Shown piece by piece: positions 1 through 9,566 of a stretch of DNA of 64,000 nucleotides. The notes under the pieces are model-generated. The model saw only the letters and a list, made by a program, of their open reading frames with translations, ran no database searches and was not told where the DNA came from. The translations under genes and the position numbers were made by a program. Within the stretch, counting starts at the first letter, position 1, and each line of letters starts with the position of its first letter. Source of the stretch: Anoplopoma fimbria (taxonomy: Eukaryota; Chordata; Actinopteri; Perciformes; Anoplopomatidae); NCBI RefSeq assembly GCF_027596085.1, contig NC_072472.1, positions 24,029,052 through 24,093,051 of the forward strand, in the 5' to 3' direction.

Positions 1-67
1 AATGAAATAAGTGATTTAAAAAAAAATAAATATATAAAAGCAAACGTGTGTAGTCGAAGTTAACACA

Positions 68-194
68 TTACAGGGCTTGGCATCCTCTGCCAGTCAGAGC
101 TGGAAAATCTTCAAATGCGTGACCTCTGCAGGTAGGACAGGTGCTCTGCTCGATAAACCACGACCTCATACACAGAACACAAACCCAACAAAAG
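68..194 (-). other. Possible terminal exon with a RING-like cysteine cluster, unassigned
   Basis: On the minus strand an open frame of about 42 codons follows a plausible 3' splice site (pyrimidine-rich stretch, then TGTGCAG, ending at 195-196) and runs to a TAA at 68-70. The peptide has regularly spaced cysteines and contains RSWFIEQSTCPTCR. This resembles the last two zinc ligands (CPxC) and preceding Trp of RING fingers, but the expected His ligand is not in place. No upstream exon of such a gene was recognised between here and RNFT1. It may be a chance ORF, a relic, or the last exon of a minus-strand gene I cannot name. Confidence 0.15.
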
Positions 195-827
195 CTGCAC
201 ATTAAAACCAGCAGCAGAAACTGATAACAGCAGTCATGGTCTACACGGTTTAACACAAACATCTTTGGAAATGTTTTATGAGAAAGAAAAATGCATTCAA
301 CGGTTTGTTAGACCTAAAAGATCACTCAATTTAAAGACTACATAGAAAGCAATTGAGTACAAATTTTGTGGTCACGCCAGTCTAAGTAAAAAAAAAGTGA
401 GGACAATAAGGCCTAAGATTATTTATTAAGTACATTACTTTATTGGCATTTATATCATATTGTGTCAGTTCTTCTGAGCTAAAAAAACAGAAAAAATGAC
501 ATGAAATAGTCATAATACAGTATGTAATAAAACCTGTAGAGACAACCCCTAATAATCTAATATTTGATCTAAGGACCCTGATGCAATTGCCAATCTCACA
601 GTCGATGCATGGTGGTTGTGGAAATATTCCATTCCATTCAGGCTATATCAATTTATGTATAATATTAATACAAATTTGAAAATAACTTCATGCTTTCAAT
701 CAATCTCCTGAGTGTACGTGAATAAATCACTATGTAGACTGGCTTTAACTGGGACACATGGAAGAGACTGGTGTAAGTACGACAACAGAGGGATTGATGA
801 TTAGAGTCTTACTTTAAACAAATATGT

Positions 828-1284
828 TTAGAAGAACTCGCTGAGCTGGCAGGTAGTGGGGTGCAGGGATCGATGATGGTTGGCAAAGCGCTGGTTGTGG
901 TCAGCTGGATGGAACAGGGCATCTTTACAAACTTTGCAGAGGAGACGGGCCTGGACTGAGGCAACGGCGACTTCATCCTTGTGAGCAGGAAACAGATGTG
1001 GTGAGTAACCAAAGGAACAACCAAACAGGGACATTCAAGTGCCAGCGCTGGACACAGTTGTACTTGTTTTCAATCCAGGGCAGGTGGAGGCTCCAGGAAG
1101 AGGGATTCAGGGCAGTGACACAATGGAAGCTGCCTCCAGGACCTGCCTCCATCTGCCCGTTGGCCTGAGGATGGTATCCAAAGGTCAGACTCCCAGAGGG
1201 TCTGACAGAAAGCCTTCCAGACTTGTGATACGAGGGTTCTCTGTCTGAGAAGATGTCCAAAGTTATGCCACGAAGGCTAAACAC
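828..1284 (-). mobile_element. Ty3/gypsy-type retrotransposon integrase relic
   Basis: Two overlapping minus-strand frames (973-1284 and 828-1034) together resemble the C-terminal integrase region of fish gypsy-like pol genes. The first carries DIFSDREPS, FGYHPQANGQMEAGPG, VTALNPSSWSLHLPW and IENKYNC. The second carries FGYSPHLFPAHKDEVAVASVQ and ANHHRSLHP. The frame changes between them and residues are missing, so this is a decayed, non-functional fragment. No LTRs or other pol domains were seen next to it. Confidence 0.7.
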
Positions 1285-1299
1285 AGGGCCACACTATGC

Positions 1300-4200
1300 A
1301 AAGCCTTAGAGAATGTGTTAACTATTGAGAGTATAACTGAGGAATACAATTTGATGTAAAGTGCATTGAACTGCATTGTATGTATGAATGGTGCTAAACA
1401 AATAAAACATGTAATCATTAATATATCAATATTACACAAAAGGAGGCCACCTTGCCTCTGCCATTGTATAAAAATACCTCCACTGTTCTTAGTTCATAAA
1501 ATCTTGCAGATTTAAAAGTATATGTCTTCTTTCTGACTTGCCAAGTTAAAGATGTTGCTTATCCTGACAACATACTTTGGTTGGTTCTTTTTTACTGCAA
1601 CAGAGAACAAACAAGCAGTTTAGTGGTATAATACCAACGGTAGTCGTAAAACACAACCTAATCTTATTCTCAGATAACTTGCTTTACAGTAATAACATAA
1701 CGTTAGCAATTGCAATGTGTAACGTTAGCCCAAAAAGATAGCGGTCAGAAGAGTCATATCATAATATGAAAACGTTGCCATGACTGGAAATAATAAATAT
1801 TAGAACATTAATATAATACACCTGATATGACCTGTAAAGGTGAGAGTTATGGTTAGGTAGGCTGGCCGGCAAAGTTCACGTGGACTCACAAATGAGCTGG
1901 CATTTCGGTTAAGCGACAGTACAAGGCTAATTTAAGATACTTTAGAGTTTGTCTTCTGTCATTGGGCGAAGCAGGTTTGTTCAACATATGCCAGCCTATC
2001 TTCTCCTAACTTCTACTTTCAGTCCATGGCCACGGCTAAACTAAATGGAATGTTTCTTACCTTTGTGAACCATCAGACTCCTGTTATCTGTGCGTATTGA
2101 CAGACTGATTACAAAAATGCATTCTATTGAAATCATGTGACAAACAATCAGCTGCGGGTTCGACTGAACCAACTCCAAGGATGGTCCAAAAAAGTGTGAA
2201 TTTTGAAAGAACTTGGTTCCAGCAGTTAATCAGCATATGCGTCCAAACAAACCATTATGCAAATCTAAAAAAAACTTTACCCATGCGCCTCCAAACAATA
2301 TCAGTCCTAAACATTGTAACTTGCCTTCAGTTTTTATTGCACTGTCATCTTACAGTACAAGTAAGCTATCAATACTGGATAACAGCACTGACAGAAAAAG
2401 AAGATAGTAACTAGTTTGTCTCTCTATTTTGCAGTCTGAATGCTACATTTTCCAACTGTATCATTTCTAATGCTCCAGTGGTCCATTCTTTCTGAGTTGT
2501 TGTATTTAGGGCAATCCAGTAGGTCATAATTTATGTCTTTGCAATCCCAGAACCCATCGGCTATTGATCTGAGGAATGCAGAATCTGTATAGAGATTACC
2601 GTCTATATGACCAGCACATAAAGAGAGAAAGTATTTTAGGATTGTAGTCACCTCTAAGGCAATATTGAAGCTGGATTAGGGAATATCTAAAAAAAACATA
2701 ACATGGACTGACAAATCAAATTTTAACCAATTCAAACTGACCACTGACTGCTGTCAGCCCAATTATGATTTTCTCGACTGGAAAACAAATTCAAATTCAG
2801 AATCCAAGTTCAAACAGTACTCTCCCCTGTCATGCAAGGATTTAACAGAAGTTTGACTCATTTCATTTATTTTTTGGGCCAAAACTATTTCAAATGTAAA
2901 TAAGACTTTTAGTGTCTGAATTATACTGTTTTTATATCTCTTTTAAATTACTCATTATCGAAGGAGTAACATGAAGATAACCTCTGAACGGCAGTGAACA
3001 TATAAACATGTCAGTTTTGTCTTAGGACAGACCTGAAAAAGTGTGAACCTAACCTTTAAAGTAAACCTGGATTCCAGTCATCATCTGGCTTCTCTCATTT
3101 TATTCTTAAACTGTTTAGTGTGGCCACAAAACAAGTTGATGGGAAACTGCTGACACCTGAAATCAATAAAAGGTTTTTAGTAGAGAACAAAATGATGAAA
3201 TTATATAATCCCAAATTTTTACAGTGCAGCTTCTCGTTTCTGAAATGTTATAGACATTAATTTTAAGGAAAGAGTAAACAAGACGTTATAAAGATTGCTG
3301 TTCTAGATGAAAAATTATGAAACAAGTTAATTTACACTGGAAATTACTGAACTACAATCAATCAAATAATCATCTCGCCCCACTGGCTCATTCATGGTAG
3401 TGCAATCTTTTCATTTTACATGTGTTTGCGTGTATGCAGAAAGAAGCATTATGAAAACATAACTGTCAAATTTGTATGCAAATATAACAGGGCCTATACT
3501 CAGTATGATCCAGATGTAAACAGAGGGGCAGTAAGGTAGTAGTAGATGTCAAATGTCAATAAGAACTATATGAATTTAAGCCAATGTAAATGAAATGTTG
3601 TCTATAAAGACCCTGGTTCATAACCCTCAATCAACCTAATAAACTTATTGAAGAATTGCCATCCTAAAAGTTTATGTCTGAAAGATGGTAGAACTTACTA
3701 TGAACCCTCGTATAAAAGTGGCACTGAGGCAGAGCAGAGATTGCAAGGATTTCTTTATGGCATCCAACAGAAAATAGCATTAAGTCAAATTTAATTGTCT
3801 AAGAGACCAAGAACATGTCACCACACATTGTATTGCTAATTAAATCTACCCAACACTGGCACGACACATTAGGTTTCAAGACCAGGACACAGCACACACA
3901 CAGACACACACAACCATCTGACACACTGCAGACTCCCCTGGGATATACAGACATAAATCGACTGCAGAGGAGAAAATTGTGTATCCAACACATTCATAGT
4001 CGGCACAGGAATTCTCCCCCATTGACATAATATGGACAATCCTGTGTAGGGGCGTGTTTCTTTACAAAACAAATTATTATGGAAAGAACATGCCATAGCA
4101 TGTGTCATATCATATCATTACAGTTTCGAACAGATTATAGCCTGGCCCCTGTTCATTGAGGAATCAGTAATGTTTTAAAGTCAAGTATCTGTCTATGAGC

Positions 4201-4500
4201 TATCTTGCCTGTTCTAGACAGTAATAACCTGCCATCTAGGGATTCTGAAGGTCTCAATTGCTAAGAATGTGATCCAAAATATCAGCCAATTCTCCTGTCC
4301 CCATCCCCCAATACCACAAACACAAGCCTGCTGGGTGTCCTGTATGTACACACTGCAACATTATCATTTGTGCATAATTACTTTTATACTTCCCTGTCCT
4401 TATCTCATTGGGACAAAAATGTCATGTATTTCTTGAAACTAGAACAAAAGAAATATACACTGAAAGGGTCCCAACAAATCTTTAGTAAAGTATGGAGGCC
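1300..4500. other. AT-rich region with no recognised gene
   Basis: Short ORFs only, none with a recognised domain. The longest minus-strand frame (2424-2651, 75 codons) has no family I can name. A weak CA-rich stretch lies near 3893-3912. No tRNA, rRNA or other structured RNA was recognised. Confidence 0.5.
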
Positions 4501-4528
4501 CTTTCTACATCTACGGGGGTGCTCACTG

Positions 4529-4588
4529 CTGCAATGGGACATTTATGGGTTTCACACTAGTCTGAAACCCATAAATGTCCCATTGCAG
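4529..4588. repeat. 60-bp near-perfect palindrome (26-bp arms)
   Basis: The left arm 4529-4554 is an exact reverse complement of the right arm 4563-4588. The 8-bp centre contains the palindrome ACTAGT, so the whole 60 bp is self-complementary apart from one mismatched C/C pair at 4555/4562. It could extrude as a cruciform or fold as an RNA hairpin. It carries no recognised transposon ends. Confidence 0.9.
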
Positions 4589-4649
4589 GACGCTTGTTAT
4601 TATTGTTGTATAATTTATTTATTTATTCATGTATTTAAAAAAAATATTG

Positions 4650-4666
4650 TATATATATATATATAA
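4650..4666. repeat. (TA)n microsatellite
   Basis: Short run of alternating T and A following an A-rich stretch. Confidence 0.85.
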
Positions 4667-5542
4667 TTAGTTTATTCAGTTTTTATTTGTTTAATTTAAC
4701 CCCTGCTTTGTTTGACTAATTAATGTAATTATTTGATCATATGTCTTTACCTCTGTCGCCTGAATGTACCCAAGTTTACCTGAATGTGTATGTTCTGTAG
4801 CCTGTAACCCCAAAATGGGTGGGTGGGTAGGATGGTAGGGCTAGGAATGGGGATTTCAATTCTTCAGTTATTGAAATGAAATTACTCTAGAAAACAAATC
4901 AATATGCACTCATATACTGGAATTGTTATTTAATAGTATAGATATCCTTAATAACAGACCTAGTGAACAGCCAGTTGAAAGCCGTGAATTACTTTGATGT
5001 GTACGCATGTACACACATACAGAAGGATTGTTCACAAGACAGGACAGCGCTTCCATTGAATTTTTGGCAGCCCTAGTAAGACATCAGAGGAAGCAGCAGC
5101 TGGCACCATGTACAGAGAAAGATGACGGGGGAAGTACGCAGTCTGTCAGAAGCAATGTCAGGTCACAGCTCTCCTCATCTGCTCACTGGCGAGCTCCATT
5201 CATCTTGGCAGATAGCAATTTATGTGTCAAGTTAACCTCCCTCCACAGACTTGGCTCCGATGCCTTGACTGGGGCAGTACAGCTCCACTGACAATTCTAT
5301 AGAGCAATAACACAATTACCGGGCGCAGGATAGAGCTGGGGAACAGCTCTCACAGCCGTAGTACATTAACCTCCTTTCACCACTATGGCCGACTTCAGGC
5401 TCATATAGTGTCTGGGCAAAGCCAAGGCAGACATTAGAGAAAAGAAAACCTCTTTAACAGAAACAGGTCAAAGTACTACAGCTAAAAACCTTCAATTGAG
5501 GCTCAGAACCCATTCTGTGTAAAAAGGTACTGGTCATATTTA

Positions 5543-5570
5543 GTTTTTATGGGTTTTTATGGGTTTTTAT
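5543..5570. repeat. Three tandem copies of a 10-bp unit
   Basis: The unit GTTTTTATGG is repeated almost three times head to tail. Nothing coding is seen nearby; 4600-6070 otherwise holds no recognised gene. Confidence 0.8.
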
Positions 5571-6078
5571 TAATTTATTGGCATTGAAAGACAATTTATT
5601 GTTGTAAGCTTTGGAAGCATTGAATTGAGTTGAATTCTAAAAAGTAATTTTTCAGCCACTGTGGCTGAATTCCCAAATGTTATTTACAAGCTCAAGTGGT
5701 ACAAAATTACGCTTATATTACAAATATGTGGAATTCAATAACTACTAAAGCAACCCATGCAAAATTAAAGAAGAATGCACTCATGGTTGTGTACTATAAC
5801 ACAGTATATTGTCCGGATCATAGTGATGGAAAGCAGCGTAAAGTAAGTACATTTACTATTAATGTACATGTTGTTACCATTTAATGCTTTATACTTCTAC
5901 TCCACTACTGTTTAGAGGGAAATATTACCTTTTAACACCACTACCTCTATTTGACATCAATAATTTCTAGGCATTTGGGGATTTAGATCTTACATGTAAA
6001 AAAATATATACGATAAGCTTATAAAGTAAAATGCATTATTAAAGATTAAACCAATAGATAGAAGTAGAAATTGATAAA

Positions 6079-6137
6079 CTTGTTACATCATAACCAACTA
6101 CAAATTTTCCAATTGTAGTTGGTTATGATGTAACAAG
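6079..6137. repeat. Inverted repeat, perfect 25-bp arms, 9-bp loop
   Basis: The left arm 6079-6103 is the exact reverse complement of the right arm 6113-6137, with the loop ATTTTCCAA between. It would form a 25-bp uninterrupted stem. There are no flanking motifs typical of a known element. Confidence 0.9.
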
Positions 6138-6343
6138 CTAAAAATGTTTTGCAGAAGACTTACTTTTATTTTTTATATATTTCGTAATGTATATTTTTTT
6201 ATTATAGACCATAAATGCAGGACTATTACTTGTAATAGAGTATTTTGACTTACATGTATGGTTCAGGCCTGTAACAGTAACAATGAGTAAAGGTAACTGT
6301 TTCAGCTAGATGACATAATGAAATCTGGCCCCAACACCGCCTA

Positions 6344-6421
6344 GCTTTTAAAGGTGCTTTTAAAGGTGCTTTTAAAGGTGCTTTTAAAGGTGCTTTTAAA
6401 GGTGCTTTTAAAGGTGCTTTT
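6344..6421. repeat. 12-bp tandem repeat (about 6.5 copies)
   Basis: The unit GCTTTTAAAGGT is repeated six times exactly, starting at 6344, followed by a partial seventh copy. The units are identical, which implies recent expansion. From 6425 to 7380 I see no gene. Confidence 0.95.
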
Positions 6422-7380
6422 GTTACTTCAAGTTAAATCCTACTGGATGAACTGGAGGGGCCTTAAGTGCACTGTATAAGTCACTGAATCAAGTCTGTCC
6501 CAGAGGAGATTATGGAAAGTTCAGTAGCAGTTTTTGCCCTGCTCTGCTTTGATTCTTCCAATTTATTAAACTGTGGGACATCATATCAGCTGCCATATCA
6601 GGAGCACGACCAGGCAGGCAGCCATGGCTGTTGGATGAAAAAACAGATGGCTGGGATGAGATGTGGGTTCCAGAAAGAGAGGTAACTTACACTCTAAATC
6701 TTTTTACAATGCGATAAACGGTTTTGATGTCGGCACTTGTATGCATGTGTAAATATGTTTAATAATGGTGTTTGGCTATATTTACCATCGCTGAAGAGCC
6801 TATTGGCTGTCTTTTTGTTGATGTGTTGATGTCTTCTGTGCAGCTCTATTAAAAAAAACAACAGGCAGATGTGAGAAAACAAACAACTCACTGCAAACAG
6901 CTGCTCGTTGTAGGTATCTTAGCTACAAAATGATGACATCAACCATTGAAATGTACTACGCTACTAAAATCAATAATGTACGGAAGACTACCAGTATAAC
7001 AAGCAAAACCGTAATGTAGTAATTCATTTCTGTCTTCGGCCTTTTGCTTTATAGTTTGTGGTACATACCTCGGTGGTGTTAAAATACTCATCTGTCTCAT
7101 TATTTCTTTGAATCATGGTTGTGGATTTCTGCCAGACACAATGACACTCATATTAACTGACATTTTCATGAACTCACAAACAACCGTGATGTTGAAAATG
7201 GAGAGAAAGAGACACTTCACAATGTGATATCTTGAAGATATAAAATACACTTAATAATATTAACTCTGAGCCACAGGAAGAGTAGAGCTCAAGTAATGTT
7301 CCACCCACAACATAGTAACGTAACTGAAGTCATGTGCTCTGACAATACTGTCTGATTGTTACTGTTTAATAATATTTCTT

Positions 7381-7967
7381 TGTCATGATAAGTGGTAGGG
7401 GGCTGTAAAGTTGTTAATATGGCCGTAGCCTTGAGAAAAAAACATTGATAAACATGTTTGGATATTATCTAAGATAGGCTCAAGGTAACCAGTGGAAACA
7501 CCAATCATGTAATGGGGTGGGTGCTAGAGTTAAGAGGCGACCAGAGAAAACATGTTGTTTTGCTCTAGTGATATCGAAACCAGTTGGACGCGGTCTTGCA
7601 AAAGATATATTTATTTTTAAATGTCTTCTTTCGCATGTGGCAAATGCTACATGTTTAGTTTTTATTAAAACGTGTATAAACATGTGGAATAAAGGTGAAA
7701 TCATCTGAATTAATGTGCACTTTTCTTAAGGCAGAATGTTTTATCTTATTTATCGTCAGCTGGTCACACCATGTTTTTTGTAAGTTGTGAAATGTTTGGA
7801 TATGCAATTGAGTTCAGAATTAAAAACAAGCTCTGGCCTGAGCATGACGCTAACTTTGGTCCTCTCTCTGTCAATCCACAGTTATATTTATTGGCTACAC
7901 AGAGCCTCCTAGCCTGTGCAACCTTTGCTGCCGGTCCAGATTCCCCCTGGGTCTGGTGCGGGTAACA
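7381..7967 (+). mobile_element. Probable 5' LTR of an endogenous retrovirus
   Basis: The proposed LTR starts TGTCATG and ends GGTAACA (TGT...ACA termini). It has an internal AATAAA (about 7689-7694) where an R-region signal would be expected, and it is followed after two bases by a primer-binding site. The right boundary is well supported by that site. The left boundary is inferred from the terminal TG and is less certain. No matching 3' LTR is present in the window. Confidence 0.65.
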
Positions 7968-7969
7968 AT

Positions 7970-7987
7970 TTGGGGCTCGTCCGGGAT
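7970..7987 (+). other. Retroviral primer-binding site, tRNA-Pro type
   Basis: These 18 bases, beginning TTGGGGCTCG, match the 3' end complement of tRNA-Pro used by gammaretroviruses, with one mismatch at the second base. The site directly follows a CA-ending LTR, the canonical arrangement. Confidence 0.75.
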
Positions 7988-8715
7988 AATCTAGGGTCTT
8001 TGCCTGGTGAAGTGGGTGCTGAGACAACGTGAACCCATGTCCAAAGCTTTGGGGAAAGCTGCAATCTAGTACGTCATCCAGAGAGCGGAGTTCATCAGTA
8101 TAACATTATATTGGCCACTGTCATCCCACGGCGGAGACTGTCCAATTTTGAGTGCAAGTCGACTCCTGAGAGTTGCGAGTTCAATTGACTGTATGACCTG
8201 ATTTTTGACATCAGAAGTGAGAAATTGTTAATGCTGGAGGATGAAGGCATATCCCAACTTCTCCTCCTCGATGACATGCTGCGTGACCTGCTGGCCTGGT
8301 TGGAGCTAGCCAGGACGCGACTTCTGGCTTGGTGATATGGTGGTCATAAAAGAAGGAGATGCAATTCCAAGAGGAGAGGAACTGATGCCACAGTTTTAGC
8401 TCGGTTTGCATGTTTGTCAAGTGTGACGTTGTCTTGAATATTTGGAATGGAGGCATGAACTGGAAGGAGGTGTAATGAGAAGGATGAACCTTCCTGGATA
8501 ATGCAGATGGCGTAGTTTAGGTGGCCTAGCAGCGAAAGGGTTCAATGTGGCAGAATTTTGAGTGCCAGGAGGGAATTTTAGATGATTAATGAGAGTTTCT
8601 CGGTAGGTAGGGATGCTAAGAGTAACACGAAGTCGGGGGTGATGCTAAGGATTTCCAAGGAAGTGCTAGGACCGCAAGCTCTGAATTCAGGGAAGAGCGA
8701 GCTGCGAAAATCCAA
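7988..8715 (+). mobile_element. Retroviral leader / decayed gag-side sequence
   Basis: Sequence downstream of the primer-binding site is probably the leader and start of the internal region of the retroviral copy. No gag, pol or env frame of useful length survives. The copy is interrupted or truncated near 8715, where LINE sequence begins, so it is a dead 5' remnant. Confidence 0.4.
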
Positions 8716-8717
8716 CA

Positions 8718-9293
8718 ATGTACAACTCTGTGGTGGCATCAGCCATTTTTTATGCAGTGGTCTGCTGGAGCAGCAGCATCTCAGCAGCTGACAAGAAGAG
8801 ACTGAACAAGCTTGTCAGGAAGGCCAGCAGTGTGCTGGGGTGTCCACTGGATACGGTGGAGGTGGTGGGAGACAGGAGGGTGATGGCCAAGCTGTCATCC
8901 CTGATGAACAACACCACTCACCCCATGCAGGACACCCTGGCAGCTCTGTGCAGCTCCTTCAGCCACCGGCTGCTTCACCCCCGGTGTGTGAAGGAGAGGT
9001 ACCGCAGGTCCTTCCTTCCTGCTGCTGTCAGGCTGCACAACCAGCTCTGCTCCAGTAGACCACATGACACATGACAATAAAAACACTGTGCAATAATAGT
9101 TAAAATATATATTTTATTTTTTTCTGTCTGTAAATATTATATTTCAGTTATTGTGTTTTTCTACTGTTTTTATTGCTTATTTTTTATCTTGTCTTTCTTT
9201 ACTATGTCTCTTGTGTGCACTTTAACTCTATGCTGCTGTAAGCCTGCATTTCTAATAAAGGATTCTTATCTTATCTTATCTTATCTTATCTTA
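8718..9293 (+). mobile_element. 3' end of a non-LTR retrotransposon (Rex1/CR1/L2-like LINE)
   Basis: A 118-codon frame (8718-9074) matches the C-terminus of fish LINE reverse transcriptases as I know them. It contains ASAIFYAVVCW, SAADKKRLNKLVRKASSVLG, DTVEVVGDRR and RYRRSFLPAAVRLHNQ. It is followed by an AT-rich 3' UTR, AATAAA-like text, and a terminal run of TTATC units (9263-9292). It is a 5'-truncated copy, as is usual for LINEs, and not a host gene. Confidence 0.8.
9263..9292 (+). repeat. (TTATC)n LINE tail
   Basis: About six tandem copies of TTATC form the 3' terminal microsatellite of the LINE copy upstream of it. Confidence 0.9.
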
Positions 9294-9436
9294 AATTGTG
9301 TTCATTTAATTATTATTTATCGAGTGTGATTCTAAAATACTCCACTAGGTGGCGGCATTGCAGCATTTTACATCCGATGTGCCGTAAAACGCTACAGAAG
9401 AAGTTTGCGACGTTTGCTGTCGTAAACAAAGTCAAG

Positions 9437-9469
9437 ATGTCTGAACGGCCAGCTTATGGTTTAGCCTGA
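9437..9469 (+). other. Candidate upstream ORF in the RNFT1 5' region
   Basis: A 10-codon ORF (MSERPAYGLA, stop TGA) lies 94 bp before the proposed RNFT1 start. Whether it is transcribed depends on the unseen transcription start. The neighbourhood (about 9330-9560) is relatively CpG-containing and promoter-like. Confidence 0.3.
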
Positions 9470-9542
9470 AACACAACCGCTTAGTTTGGTTTTTGATTTA
9501 CTTTTGCTTATGTTTAGTTTGGCGACTTGGACATTGTATTAG

Positions 9543-9566
9543 ATGGAGACCAATAACTTAGCATGA
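9543..9566 (+). other. Upstream ORF overlapping the RNFT1 start codon
   Basis: The short ORF METNNLA ends in TGA at 9564-9566, which overlaps the proposed RNFT1 ATG (9563-9565) by two bases (ATGA). If transcribed, ribosomes ending this uORF would be placed on the main start, so it could tune RNFT1 translation. Confidence 0.45.

Noticed and set aside
2424..2651. 75-codon minus-strand ORF
   Set aside because: Plausible composition but no family recognised and no clear splice partners.
8718..9074. 118-codon ORF as a host gene
   Set aside because: The sequence is the C-terminus of a fish LINE reverse transcriptase followed by a LINE tail.
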